Under the pieces are notes generated by a model. The model was not told the origin of the DNA, did no database searches, and saw only the letters and a program-made list of their open reading frames with translations. A DNA stretch of 64,000 nt from Phoma sp. XZ068 (lineage: Eukaryota; Ascomycota; Dothideomycetes; Pleosporales; Didymellaceae): the NCBI GenBank assembly GCA_004835665.1, contig RBKR01000015.1, positions 62,001-126,000 on the forward strand, in the 5' to 3' direction. The first letter of the stretch is position 1. Each line of letters opens with the position of its first letter. Below are positions 32,314 through 44,124 of the stretch, in pieces. The position numbers and the translations under genes are program-made.

Positions 32314-34436
32314 TTACTTGCGGAACATCTTATTCTCCTTCGTTCCCTTGATCCACATAGCATCCCTCTTGCTAATCTCCAACGCGCTCCTCTTCCTCTT
32401 CGCCTCCGGCGGCGCAGCAGCAGTAATGTTTCCGCAGTCAGGAGTCGTCAACTTCTGCCCAAACTCATCAACAGCCCAGATCAACACGCCGTTGCTCCAG
32501 CCAAAGCCCTCGACGACCGTGTACTCGCCGCCTCCACCGCGCGCGTTAATCGCCTCGTCAGAGTACTTCTCGAAGATAGTACCGTTGCCCTCTGCGCCGG
32601 GGAGTTGTGGTACTTCCTCAGTGGCGCCGCCGGTGGAACGCCACGTGCAGTACAACGAGTCTGTGTAGCGTTGGGCCAAGCGGAGAGCAAGTTCCTGCGT
32701 CCACACATAGTCTTCGGATGCTTGCGCGTCGTCATCCTCGCCGACTTCGAGCGGTGCGTTGAGCAGGCCCTTGATGACAATGTACTGCAGCGGGGGCCAT
32801 ACGTTCGGCTCGTCCCACTGCTGGCCTGTAACGAGGTTGGTAGCCGACAGAGCGCCAGCTGCGGTGTCAAGCGCCTCCTCAACGCGAGCGAATACGCGAC
32901 GGAGAGCTGTGGGATCTCCCTTGATGCTCGCAGGTGCGGCGCCAGTCCAGAACGGGAACAGCTGGCTGAGCTGGAAGCCAACCTGGTAGCCGGAAGGAGC
33001 GCCAGCGCGAGAAAGAGGCGTGCTGGTGTTGTCGGCGAGCGTGTAGATGTTCTGTGCGCTAGAGGTAAGGTTGTAGTCAAAGTAGCTGTAGTGCTCGGCG
33101 TTCCACAGAATGGCGGTCATGGCTTCGCTGCGGTTTGCCGCAAGTTCGGCCCATTTGCGTGCAGCGCTGTAGTTGCCCTCGCGGCGGTGGAACTCAGCGA
33201 TGGTGATCTCGTTGTAGTACAAAATCGAGTTCAGCTCAACAGGGATGGTGTTGATGACGTTCAGCGAGCGCAGGGGGAAGGAGTTGTCGTTGACGGCATC
33301 TGAAGGGTTCTTCAGCCAGCGCGAAGTGTAATCCCATCCACTTTCGGCTCCAGAGGCAAGATCAGCGTACAGGTGTGCCTTTTGAGTGTCGTTGAGCGGC
33401 TGGCTGGTGTTAAATTGCTCACCCTCTTCGTTGAAGTAGGTGAGGTTGTTTGCTGTAATGTAGTCCTCTCGGTACGACTCGGGGCGCGGCTGGGTGTTTG
33501 AGACGTTGTAGTGGTGCAGGGTGTAGTTCCTGCCACCGCGCTCGAGTACTACCGAACGGTTGTTAACCCAGAACTCGTATTCCAGCTCCAGAACCTTTCA
33601 ATTGTTAGTTTTTGATTTCCAAGCTGTCAGTGGAAGGAGAATTACCGGAAGAGCGCGCTCAAGCAGAGTGTAGTTCTGTGTGTACTCGACGTAGACACGG
33701 ACCATTTGAGTAAGCAGCGGTGGCTGCGATCGGTTCTCATAGTATCTCCGAGCTCCGTTAGGAACAAAACCAATCTCCTCAACGAGATCCATGAAGTTCA
33801 GGATGATGTTCTCAGCAATCTGAGTGAAGGATCCCTTGGTGCGCAGCAGGCCCTCGACGATCCAGAACGAATCCCAGTAGTATGGCTCGCGGAAACGACC
33901 GCCAGCTACCACAAATGTGCGGTTTATGGGAATGAACGAGTTGACACATCCTGTGCAATTGGATGTACCAGCACCAACATAGCGTCGTGTAAGATCGGGC
34001 CAGATGTCGATAACCTGGCGCGTGAAGTCCACGATGACGGAGCTGTTGACGTTCTCGAGGAAGTCAGGTTGAGTCTCAAGCTGATCTGTGGGCACAGGCT
34101 CCAGCTCTGAGCCAGCTTCGCCAAAGTAGGTAGTCAAAAACGTGTTCAGTTCAGTGTTGTTCTGAATTGGCCTCGTGAGATTGTTGAAGGCTGCGAGGAC
34201 CTCGTCCAACGGGCGAATTGTCGGCCTGGAGCTTGTCAGCAGTGTATATTAGATTCGAACGCCAAGTCTTACAGGTCGACAAAGGTCTTGGAATCTGAGA
34301 ATGGACGAGCAAGTTCAATATCGTGAAGCAAGTCTCCATAGCAGTAGATGGGCGAATCACAGGGAGCAATGATAGAGCCATTCTGGTACAGGGCTGTCGC
34401 CAATTGCGCGCCTGCGAGAAGTGCGAGAGAGCGCAT
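32314..34436 (-). CDS. Secreted trehalase, GH37
   Basis: Minus-strand exons 34436-34273, 34225-33646 and 33594-32314 give 674 aa; introns are 47 and 51 nt. Exon 1 begins MRSLALLAGAQLATALYQNG, a signal peptide. GH37 signature 1 is at about 161-175 (AGGRFREPYYWDSF) and signature 2 at about 507 (QWDEPNVWPP). ESGWDYTSRW provides the general acid Asp, and FEKYS with GGGGEYTVVEGFGWSNG forms the C-terminal active-site wall. About 15 N-x-S/T sites suggest heavy glycosylation. It hydrolyses alpha,alpha-trehalose to two glucose outside the cell or in the vacuole. There is no calcium-binding or kinase-site N-terminal extension, so it is not the cytosolic neutral trehalase. The C-terminus is basic (KRKRSALEISKRD), unusual for a secreted enzyme and perhaps a processed tail. 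Confidence 0.94.
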
Positions 34437-37400
34437 GTTGATGTTTTCCCAATTGACAGGTCAAAGCGAGAGAAACCTGGGAAAAAGCAAATCTTACACG
34501 AATGCACGATCGCCTCCATTTTGTACTTGTACACCGGGGTATGCACCCGGTGTCGGACAAACCTAAGCGTCAAAGAAACCTGCCATAGTCACTGCCGGTG
34601 TGCACAGACAAGTATGCGTGACACGTACGTGGCTGGTATCTTGCTCGGGACAAGAAGTAACAAGCGCATTCGCCCCTTGGCGATTCATCCGGAAAGGTAT
34701 TGATCACGATGTTCGGCCTGTTTGTGGGTCATCGCGTGCCGCTATGGTGTATCGGGTGCATGGCGGAGACGCGAAACCCCGCAATATCTCGCTAGACGAT
34801 GTCTTTAGCGGGCGCCGCATGATGTCATTCCTTGGAGTTGCGGGGACTCCCCATATTCGCCCAGACGAAGGCCGAAGAGCCGCATGGTTTGACTGCATCG
34901 AGCAAGACTCGAATTCAACAAAAAAAGCTGAGGCCCTCGCGCGCGCAAGTCTTTCCTCTCCACTCCGAGGTTTCTTGGGTTCCCACGACAATAGCGATTT
35001 GTCATCGTCTACTACTAAACGACACCGGTTACTGTAGCCGACCAGGTGTGCCAACCATTTGCTAGCGGGGTGCAAGTAAACCATCCATGTCAGATCCGGC
35101 CGTTCCACGGAAATCTACCTGTCAGCCACTCTAACGCTGCGAACAGCCAGCGTCATGCCCCTTGAACTTTATCACTAGTCTACATTCCCTCCGACTTGCA
35201 TCGGCGCTGACTTACAAAAAACCTTACATGGTCACACGTTCAACTGTTACTTGTACCGGAGACCCTCCGCACGTGGCTTTGTGGTTGGAATGCAAATTCT
35301 TTGTCCCGTCCACCAGGATGCACTGTCCCATTGCCCAGGATTCGGCGGAGTAACTGCATTACCATGCAGCGAGCGGGGTCTCGATTCAAGCTTGTGCGAC
35401 ATGCAGCAACTGACTCTTATCGCGGTGAGAGCCGGTCTGAATGATTCTGAACACAGCATTTTTGTCTTTGTCTTCAAATCCATTCCATCGATCATGCAGC
35501 ACGCAATAGAAGGGCACGATAAGACTAGTCTTGCGGATCATAAGGCTTCTTTCTCGTATCGCTACACCGTCAAACACCCTCTCTTCTTCTGCCTTTCCGT
35601 TGCGCTGTTGGAAGGACTGGGACGTGTCCTCCCCGCATCGTATAATAATACGGTGGGTGTTGGATTGTCGGTCCTTTTACAAACGCGCCATTTCTGCCTC
35701 TTTCCAAACAATCGGTCTAACCACCACTTGCTTGCGGCTTTCATTTACTGCACGGCTTTCTTTACGTATGCCTAGACCATACAGTCCATCACTTAAGATA
35801 ACTTGCACATCATTCCCCTGGCCAAGCCGGACCTGACATTGCTAAAAGTATCGCGCGGAGGCATGCGGCTCTGCGGCCTTGGCGCAATCTCAGCCATTGT
35901 TTAGTTTCTGCCGATCTGCGGCGTTAAAGACGCAAAGTCGTATTTTGGGTATAATAGTACCCACTCGTAAGCAAAATTTTCTGGGGCTGACAGTCTAGTC
36001 GCGGATCCAGTCCATGACGATACGGATATCAGGCATCTTACAAGCGCGGGGTTTCCACATGGTCTCCTCGCAACGATGGACGTCTGTGCTGTCGGGGCGT
36101 CTACTTTAGTGTTATTGTAAAGGCGTGCTGCAAGGCATCCCTATCACGGTCTTAACCGCTAATTTCGGAGCGAGTCTCGCTCAGTCGAAATCCAAGCTCC
36201 GCTTTGATTGTGATGTGCAAGATGTGATACCCCTTAACATAGAACACATTTAATATACAGTAGGACTTCTTCCTATTAAATCAAATACGATAGAGCAGAA
36301 CAGAGTAGAGCAAAGCAGACCCCCGTCCCTTCTCTCCTAAGAAGAACGTAGCAAAATATCTTGAAGTATTGTTTCTTCAGCTTCCTGGGTTTAGCATGGA
36401 GATGCTCACTCTTATAACGAGAGGTAACTAGAGGTTAAGCGTGGTTTCAGACGACTTCGTAGACAAGGCTATGGATCTTGATGGTTCCCGACCTTGAATG
36501 TATGCAACCTATATTGTTACAATGGCGGCTGGTGCTGTTAGAGTGTCTACTTTCATGTATATCCTGGAGAAGTGCTACGCGTGCGAAAAATGTAGCAGAA
36601 CCTCTTGACGTACTTAGGTATTGTGAAGGACACATGTAATCGCCGCAGTGTTAGCATGCTTGCTCTCGCGAGGAGAAGTGCGAGGAGGGTCGCTCAGGAC
36701 GACTTCTTAGATGAGGTTCTGAATCGCTCGTACCCGACCACAGTTGTACCCAACTTATAACAGCGGCTAGCACGGGAACAGCTAAAATTTCCACCTTTCC
36801 CATGTCTCGGAAGAACACCTATGACTGATTAACTGATCGAAGAATTTTACATCGTGATTGGAGCAGGGTACTTCCCTATCTTTACCCTTCCACTTCCAGG
36901 GGCCATTCAGACGCTCCAAGATGTAGATATATTTGCCTCGAAAGACAATTTGCATAACTAGAGCGCTCTTCAGAGTGTAACATAGCGGAACCCTGCTAGT
37001 CAAGGATTTCAAGGATTTCTTACTTATTGCCTACCCTGTAATAAATGCTAGCTCCTGTGCTACATCCTTCTATACCACACTCCTTTGATTTAAATAATGC
37101 ATATAACTTGTACCCAAGGGAGAACCTTTAAGAGACTTGAATCCGTATTACAGACCGGGTGAATACTAAGAATTCCCCGCTTTGCGAGCGCGCCTACCAC
37201 AATACACCTGCAGCTTTGAGCGCTGCTGGTTTCGAATAAAACTATGCATGGGTACGACCGAAGAGATAGAACCTCATCTATACTATGGTAGATATATTCG
37301 TGGGCCGGATATGAAAATGCCTGTGAGTACCACCTCCCCTCCATTCCCTACGCAACGACATCAAAACCATTCAATCTGTCGCGCTCCTCTATTATTTACA

Positions 37401-38173
37401 TCCAAATCGATGCCCCCTGATCTTCCTACCCGTTTCCATAGCGCAAACAAGACATCCCTTGTTCATCTGAGGAGACAACCATGTCCCACTACTGATCACA
37501 CGCCTTAGCCCTCGCGCCATGAATGCCTTGATCGAATCAACAAAGCAGTCATCTAGTCAGAACCAATCCATTTCTTACCTACCCAGTACGATGCTTGCAA
37601 AGCGTTCGTACCGCTCTACCCCTATACCCCGATTCCCTCCCCTTCCCTCCTCTCATTTACTCTCGAATCCTCATTGCTTACTCCTTTTTACTGAGTACTC
37701 AGGTGTATTGATTGCGGACTCCTGCTGTGACGAATGCAGACTCCTGATCTGAGTAATGCGATGAGCCTTAGGAAAGGGAAGAAGAGATGTGCAGGGTTAT
37801 GGCTGAGGAGATGGGGGCTTAGGGTTACGACGAGGTTTTCTGTTCTGCAACGTAATAGATTATATAGGTGGAGATATTCGTGCGAGTGGAGTTGGGCGTG
37901 ATCAATGATGGATGTTTGAACAGTAGGGAGGTGCGGTGTTTCCGTGGTAGAAAGGAGTGCGACATCCGACACGCAAAGAATGACACATTGAGAAATTCGA
38001 GGGGAGAGCACGCAGAGTATAGCATCTGGTTTCTATGTGCTACATGTACGTATCCCGACATCACTGAAGTTTGCGGAGACCTTTCGACATATATATATAT
38101 ACGAAACATCGCCATCCCAAACACAGAACCACTCTCCTTAACCATTCATACCAACAACGCAAACCCCACCCCC
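34437..38173. other. Intergenic, no gene recognised
   Basis: About 3.7 kb, the longest gene-free stretch outside the transposon block. Open frames at 34,704-35,108 and 35,251-35,775 have no known motif. Two diverged copies of a roughly 90-100 bp segment lie at about 36,438-36,540 and 36,687-36,775. The 37,850-38,170 part holds 3' flank of the P450 gene. Confidence 0.45.
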
Positions 38174-39607
38174 TCACCCCCAAATAACCTCAATCCCCCC
38201 ACCCTTAACCTTGGAATTAAACCACTCATAAATCTGCACATCCCCGCTTTCCACCACCCTCCCCCCATCCAGCACCCCACTCCTCGCCAACCACAGCGTC
38301 GCAAGCTGCAGTTCCAACGTCGCCAAATTCCGCGCTATACACGCACGACTACCCGCACCGAAAGCGAACCAGGACGTATTCATCTCCTCCGTTGCATCGA
38401 GCCAGCGCTCGGGCAGGAAGGTGTGAGGCGCCGGGAAAACAGCGGCGTTGAAGTGCAATTCGTAGGCTGAGCATCCGACGATTGTGTTGGCGGGGAAGAA
38501 AGTGGATTTGAATGGCCAGCCACACTTTGGTACGATGCGGGGGAGGCGTGTGGGGTTTGCCATGCTGAGGCGGAGGCTTTCTTTGACGATGGCGGAGAGG
38601 TAGGGTAGTGAGGTGATGTCTGAGATGTTGGGTGTGGAGGCGACTTGTGTCTTCAGGCGGGCGTACTTGTCAGGATGCATTACGAGGCCTCTGATGATGG
38701 TTGCTAGGTTCATGCCTGTGGAGTCTGTGCCGGCGAAGAGAAGGTCTTTACACTGCGCTTTTACTTCCGCGGTGCTGAGTCCTGCGGCTGTCAAGCGGCC
38801 GGGGTAGGTCTGCGACTTGGCATCCGTACTGGCGACGAGGTTGTCGACGAATTCATCAACGAGCGTCATACTCTCCTGCGTCTCGTGATCAGCCATGCAC
38901 ATCCCGACCGCCCACTCCAACCACACAAACACCATCCTCGGGAGGTAGAAAAAGCGACCAACAGCCACAAACGCATCTACAAACGCGCTGACACTAAGCG
39001 TAGGCCCACTCTCGCTGACCCCGTCATAGTTTTCACGGAACAGGTGCGTCGATACTGCGTCAACGGCCAGCGCCCTCGCCAAATTCAACACATCCACCGG
39101 CCTCCCCGTGCTTGCCTGCTCCCCCAGTTTCTGCACCATACGCACCACACACCCCTCAATCGCGGCTCGATTCTCCCTCAAACACCTCGTCGAAAAAAGC
39201 GATGCCACGGCTTTCGCCCGCGGTGCTCTATACTCTGGGCTCGTAGTTGAAAAGATAGACTTGTGTCCATCGATATCAAAGTTAGCATAGCACGGGGCCT
39301 TCACAAAGCCGCCTTTGGAAATGTAGATAGGCTGAAGGGCGTCGGCGTCACTGATGTCGATTTCATTCGGGGCGACGCGGACGTGGGGACCATAGCGTGT
39401 GTGGAGGGCGTGGATGGTGCTTGCTTCGTTGCCGGTGTAGGCGTGGTAGTGCAGCCAGAGGGATGTTATCTTGGGGAGGGTGGGGCCGGGGATGTGGGAG
39501 AGGGGGTGGAAGTAGATGCGGTAGATTGAGCGGGCTAGAAGGAGGAGAGTGATGCATGTTGCTGTTGAGGCGAGGGGGTGTGAGAGGGCGGTGTCGAGGA
39601 GGGCCAT
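38174..39607 (-). CDS. Cytochrome P450, intronless
   Basis: Single exon, 477 aa from ATG 39607. Membrane anchor at about 10-28, followed by the Pro-rich hinge HPLSHIPGPTLPK. I-helix oxygen-activation motif AGTDST, K-helix ExxR in KESLR, PERW motif (FLPERWLD), and haem motif FAFGAGSRACIA with ligand Cys423. All are intact and the length is slightly short for the class. It is an ER-bound monooxygenase of the fungal CYP65/CYP5080-like type (group I) by overall pattern, often involved in secondary metabolism or detoxification; no substrate can be assigned. No other biosynthetic gene adjoins it. The third-codon GC differs between its halves (the middle is GC-poorer), but no break is seen. Confidence 0.93.
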   Translation of the reverse strand: MALLDTALSHPLASTATCITLLLLARSIYRIYFHPLSHIPGPTLPKITSLWLHYHAYTGNEASTIHALHTRYGPHVRVAPNEIDISDADALQPIYISKGGFVKAPCYANFDIDGHKSIFSTTSPEYRAPRAKAVASLFSTRCLRENRAAIEGCVVRMVQKLGEQASTGRPVDVLNLARALAVDAVSTHLFRENYDGVSESGPTLSVSAFVDAFVAVGRFFYLPRMVFVWLEWAVGMCMADHETQESMTLVDEFVDNLVASTDAKSQTYPGRLTAAGLSTAEVKAQCKDLLFAGTDSTGMNLATIIRGLVMHPDKYARLKTQVASTPNISDITSLPYLSAIVKESLRLSMANPTRLPRIVPKCGWPFKSTFFPANTIVGCSAYELHFNAAVFPAPHTFLPERWLDATEEMNTSWFAFGAGSRACIARNLATLELQLATLWLARSGVLDGGRVVESGDVQIYEWFNSKVKGGGIEVIWG

Positions 39608-40300
39608 GCTGGGTATTGGGGGAGTGAAGGGTGGTCAAGTGTTGGGATGGTCATTGTAGCGGCCTGTGGTTGGTTGGTTCAAGGCGATATGTAGAAGTGG
39701 GGCTGCGCTGATAAGACGAGAGGTCTGTGAGTCTGGGGGATCTGTGGTCCGAGCAGATCACGCGTCATAGCTCTGGTGAGTTCAGTCAAAGCATGGCCTT
39801 GAAGGGAGCATTGTTGTATTTTTCAGCTACGACGCGTGGAGGGTGATGTGACGGCGACGCGTGTGGCAGCGGCTCCATTGTGGCAGCGGCTCCATGGCGG
39901 CAGCGATTGGTGGGTCGACGGGAGGCTGGGCGGGCGGTAGCGGGGTGGCTCGTTGCTGGCTCTATCCGTGGCGGACCAGCTTTTGACAGCGTCGATGATA
40001 TTGTAATTATTCGCATCGCTCTCTTCATCACGACCGTCCATCGAGGCATTGGTAGTAATAACATCGCCACTCGCTCCCATCTGCAGGCCGCGCGCTCTGT
40101 GCAACGCGGTCCCCCGTGCAACGACAGCTCCCAACCTCCCGATAACATCGCGGGCCCCAGCCACAGGCCGACTATTATAGCACTGGACCAGCTCGCCCCC
40201 AACCACTCGCGGCCATCGACTCGACGGGAGCCGAGATTGCGCATCGCCAGGCCATATATTGACCCGCTCGTTCTGGGCCGCCGCGTGCTTCCTTTCCACC
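39608..40300. other. Divergent promoter region with short tandem repeat
   Basis: The 693 bp between a minus-strand P450 and a plus-strand gene. At about 39,862-39,895 a 17-bp unit (TGTGGCAGCGGCTCCAT) occurs twice in tandem, with a third partial copy. Confidence 0.55.
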
Positions 40301-41357
40301 ATGTTCTTCAAGCGCCGCTCGTCCCGCGCCAACAGCTACGTTGAACACGACGGCCACCCGCGCTCGCAGTCGTTTGACGAGTTCCCCGAGAAGCGCCCCG
40401 AGAGCAGCCGCAAGGAGCAGCCGCTGCCGATTGACGACGCCGACGCCGACATGTACCCGCGCCAGCACGCCCCGCAGGAGCAGCCCATGAATGCGAACAT
40501 GCCCGTCCGCGGCCTGTCCAACGGCGGCCACCCGCCCATGGCCATGAACGCCGCGGTGCCCACCATGAGCGCCAAGCCAGAGCCCATGCCCGACCTGCTC
40601 GCCGCCGCCTTCAACCAGGCCGTGCGCCCGTACACGGAGAAGATTGAGCAGCTCGAGAGCCAGCTGGCCGACATGCAGGCCTGGGTCGACCAGCTCGAGG
40701 CCCAGAGGGCAGAGGTGCACAGTTGGATTGACAAGAGGGGGTTGCGGCCTGGTAACTCCCACACACTCATCACCTGACCATTCCCAGCTAATCATTATAG
40801 ACGTCCCCTCCTCCATCGCCAAAATCATGGACACCACCACCCCCGACGCCGCACACACCCTCAACGCCCAACTCGACCGCAAAATCACTATCGTCAACTT
40901 CGACCTGCACCGCCTGCAAGACGACCTCAACGACTCCATCTCCTCTGCGCACTTTGCCTCGTCCATGCTCAAATTCCTGCCAGACATCCAGCGCCTGACC
41001 CTCCTCCCCTCAGGCCCAAAATACGCCTTCGACCTCATCCTCAAGCTAGGCGGCAACCTCAACTCGCACGGGGGTCTGGACAGCGCCGACGCCGCTGACA
41101 TATCTGCGCGCCGCGATTTCTACGCCCGGCTTGATGCAGCGATGGTAGACGTCGTCCAGCGCCGGTTCGGCGAGGGCGAAGACTGGAATGTACAGCGCGA
41201 GATTAAGCGCATTGAGAAGACGGCGAGCTATCTCAAGACGTATGGCGTTGAGCCGTATTTCCCGCAGACGAGGGAGGTGATGGCGCGCGAGGTCGAGTTT
41301 CAGCAGCCTGGGGCTGGGGGGGTGAATGGGCAGGGGACCCCGCCGCGGTATCACTAG
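40301..41357 (+). CDS. Hypothetical coiled-coil protein
   Basis: Two exons, 40301-40751 and 40801-41357, give 335 aa. The intron (49 nt, GTAACT, GCTAAT branch, TAG) splits an Asp codon. The start ATG sits in ACCATGTTC. The N-terminus is basic and Ser-rich (MFFKRRSSRANSY), then a disordered Pro/Gln/Met region to about 95. Residues about 105-140 (EKIEQLESQLADMQAWVDQL) form a short coiled coil. Residues 155-320 are helical, with IMDTTTPDAAHTLNAQL and later KRIEKTASYLKTYGVEPYFP. GC-rich codons fit a housekeeping gene. I do not recognise the family. It is the last gene before the AT-rich transposon block, about 200 bp away. Confidence 0.8.
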
Positions 41358-41773
41358 ATGCTGTGGCGTTGAGTGAGGGTTGGAGGTACATGGCTGTTGG
41401 ATGGACGGAACGGGTTATGATTGTACTTAATACACTTTACGAATTTCCTTGTTTCCTTTCTTTTTCTTTCTTCTCTCTTGGGTCTGTCTGTGCAAAGGGA
41501 AACGATACCATTGCCGGTGTTGACGGTGATCAAGATAATCAACTCTGATTCTACAGGTTAGCTGGGAGGTCGATACAAACCCAATAAATACAAATAAATA
41601 CATATTAATCTCTACTACTTTCATTATTAGATTTACTCTCTAACTAAAAGAGTTTGTAGATTTTCCTAATTAGGCAGTACAGACTTGCCGTGTAATTATA
41701 TACTATAGATAAAGTAGCCTAAGTCTACCTTCTTAACTTCTAGAAAGAGGTAATAATATTTATAAGAAGTATA
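41358..41773. other. Boundary between gene region and RIP-mutated block
   Basis: About 200 bp of 3' flank, then base composition drops sharply at about 41,560 to AT-rich sequence with few CpA or TpG. No gene. Confidence 0.7.
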
Positions 41774-42325
41774 ACGTACCCCACGGGCAAGCAGGCCACC
41801 GGGCGAGCGAGCCACTTTTGCCAAGCCCCTACCAAACTTCACCCTATTATAGCCTAAAACACCACACTTTGGCGCTGCAAGGCGTAGTACAGCGCAGAAT
41901 ATTATTTAGAGACTACTTCTATATCTTGCTTATATATTTATATATTATGCCTAGTCTTATTATACTGTCTATAGTGTTGTTAGAAGGGCTTACCTACTTT
42001 AGCACGTACCTACTTCTTTACCTTCTTTCTATTACTACACACTCTAAACTCTTTTAAAGTAGTTAATTATAGGCTATTCTTAACTCTAAAGGTACCTTCT
42101 ACCTAAACTTACTTTCTTTTATATAATTTTTAATATATAGTAGCCTTATTAGCTGCTTAAAGCTTAGTAATTTCTTATTATACTAATATAAGCTTATATA
42201 TAATAATTACTACTCTCTTTAATACCTTCTTAAATACCTTAACTATAGATATTAGTAAACTATCTATATACTTCTAAATTCTTATCTTTATAAGTATTAA
42301 TTATAACCTAAGTTTTAGAGTATTA

Positions 42326-42388
42326 ACGTACCTCACGGGCGAGCCGGTCACCCGAGCGAGCCGGTCACTTTTGCCAAGACCACACCAA
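42326..42388 (+). repeat. Left TIR of transposon 1
   Basis: This 63-bp repeat is identical to the reverse complement of 44,125-44,187. It contains two direct copies of GCGAGCCGGTCAC, starting 17 bp apart, and ends near TTTTGCCAAGACCACACC. Confidence 0.97.
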
Positions 42389-42454
42389 CACTGCAACTAC
42401 TTTGCAACACTACAGTGTACAACTAGAATGTACTGTAGGCTAAAGTGTATTAAA

Positions 42455-44107
42455 CTAATCTACAGTACTTTGCGCATCATTATTGCATGTTCGCGCGTTG
42501 TGCCCTGCCTCACCACACGTGCCACAGCGTCTTAAAGGCTGAGTGCCAGGTTCAACACGCGCTCTCTTCTTTGCCTTCTTTCCATCGCTGCGAGCGTTAA
42601 ACTCCTTTAGAGTAGTTAGCCGCAATCCTTCACTAAACGTTAGTGTCCCTTCACGCTGGATTCGCTTTCTTTTGTGTGATTTACGGCGTGTAGCGGCCTC
42701 ATTAGCTGCTTCAAGGTCTGCAACTTGGTTGCGCACCAAAACTAGTGAATGCGCTATCATCTCTGCGCCTTTGGTGAGCTGATTAAGGGCATTAACCATT
42801 GAAGTTGGCGAGCTGTCAGCGTGTCTCTGAATCCTTTCTCGAATCAGCTTCGATTGTGACCCAAATTCTAGGGTGTTGCTTGGTGTTCTAGACTCCCACG
42901 TACTCTCATCCACAGTAGGTAGTGGTGGAGTACACAACCGCACTTCGAGCTTTGATATCACAGCCTCTGGGTCAAGTGGGACCAGGCCAGCACCTCTGAA
43001 TCCTCCCTGTATGTTGCTCTTAGTGATTGAGGCGTCAAAAGCTGCTTTAAAGCACGGCAAGAACTCAAGTTTAGTGATGCGAGTAATCTTGCTCCGCATT
43101 AGCTGCTCAGCTTGGCGGCCATATGCCTTCTTCAGAGAGGCAAAACATCCCACATCAAGCGGCTGCAGCAGGTGCGACGAGTGTGGAGGCATACACAGAG
43201 TGATAATCTTGTGTTCCTCACAGTACTGGTGGAAATCAACCGAGTTGTGGCTCTCATGGCCGTCCAGAACAAGCAGCCGATAGCTGCCAACAGTGCGCGC
43301 CTTGGTGTGCTCATCAAAGTGCTTTAACCACTTAACTCCAAGCTCATTGTTTGTCCAGCCGTTGTTAGAGACATTAAGAACCCAGTTGTTAGGTATACTA
43401 GGCTCTTTGTACCAGGCAGAGAGGTGGTGCTTGCCAGAGAAGATGATAAAGGGTGGGATGGCCCACCCCTTTGCATTGATGCCCTGGATGATACTAGTCC
43501 ACTCTCGGTCGCCCTGCTGCACTGTCTTTGGCCTTCCTCGACGCTCAGAGCCTGTGACAACAGCTCCTGTGGATATAACGCCCATCATAAACCCAGACTC
43601 ATCGAAGTTGTAGGTGTCGTCATCCAGAATACCATACTTAGCTTTGGTATTCTCTACAAGGCGGAACCAGCCCTGAATCACCCCGGGATCCTCACAGAGG
43701 GCTCGCTTGTAGTCGTACTTCCGATTGAACTTGACTTTCAGCTCTGGCCGACGCTTAACAAAGGTGCTAGCCCAGTTCTTGCCAACAGGGGGCTGGTGGC
43801 GCTCAGCAAGGAGAGAATTAGCCATATCCTCCACATCAGCAAGCCGGGGCGAGTATCCTCGCGCGTCCAGCTTTAATACATGCTGGACAATCACCTCCTC
43901 TTCAGTGCTTTTCAGCTTCATTGAGTTGGGCTTGCAATCGCGTCGTGGGGAGGTTCCAGCAAGTCGATCACTAAGCGTGCTTTGAGAGACTTTGTAGATA
44001 GCTGCAGCGCGTCGCTGAGACAGTGTCGCGTCTTGTTTAATAGCCTGGAGGGCAAGCTGTATATCTGCTTCGTTTAAGGGCCTTGTTGCGTTACTGCGTT
44101 GAGACAT
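42455..44107 (-). CDS. Pogo/Fot1-family transposase with CCHC zinc knuckle
   Basis: Intact, intronless, 550 aa from ATG 44,107. The N-terminal psq-like helix-turn-helix is at about 28-50 (QRRAAAIYKVSQSTLSDRLA). A CENP-B/Tc5-type DNA-binding domain at about 68-135 includes DARGYSPRLADVEDMA and VGKNWASTFVKRRPEL. The DDE_1 catalytic core has D169 (NFDESG), D282 (LDGHESH) and D318 (QPLDVGCF), a DD35D spacing. A basic helix near 480-500 (RRKSHKRKRIQ) may be a nuclear signal. The C-terminus has C528-x2-C531-x4-H536-x4-C541, a zinc knuckle more typical of Gag or RNA/ssDNA-binding proteins. The enzyme cuts and rejoins the element at TA sites in the nucleus. No stop, frameshift or RIP signature is present, so activity is plausible. 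Confidence 0.95.
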   Translation of the reverse strand: MSQRSNATRPLNEADIQLALQAIKQDATLSQRRAAAIYKVSQSTLSDRLAGTSPRRDCKPNSMKLKSTEEEVIVQHVLKLDARGYSPRLADVEDMANSLLAERHQPPVGKNWASTFVKRRPELKVKFNRKYDYKRALCEDPGVIQGWFRLVENTKAKYGILDDDTYNFDESGFMMGVISTGAVVTGSERRGRPKTVQQGDREWTSIIQGINAKGWAIPPFIIFSGKHHLSAWYKEPSIPNNWVLNVSNNGWTNNELGVKWLKHFDEHTKARTVGSYRLLVLDGHESHNSVDFHQYCEEHKIITLCMPPHSSHLLQPLDVGCFASLKKAYGRQAEQLMRSKITRITKLEFLPCFKAAFDASITKSNIQGGFRGAGLVPLDPEAVISKLEVRLCTPPLPTVDESTWESRTPSNTLEFGSQSKLIRERIQRHADSSPTSMVNALNQLTKGAEMIAHSLVLVRNQVADLEAANEAATRRKSHKRKRIQREGTLTFSEGLRLTTLKEFNARSDGKKAKKRARVEPGTQPLRRCGTCGEAGHNARTCNNDAQSTVD

Positions 44108-44124
44108 TGCAGGTAGAGTGAAGT

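Noticed and set aside
34600..35108. Overlapping frames on both strands upstream of trehalase
   Set aside because: No recognisable domain; the strands compete and no splice chain improves either.
40175..41101. A 308-codon minus-strand frame over the coiled-coil gene
   Set aside because: It spans the intron and both exons of the plus-strand gene and is low-complexity; a codon-bias shadow.
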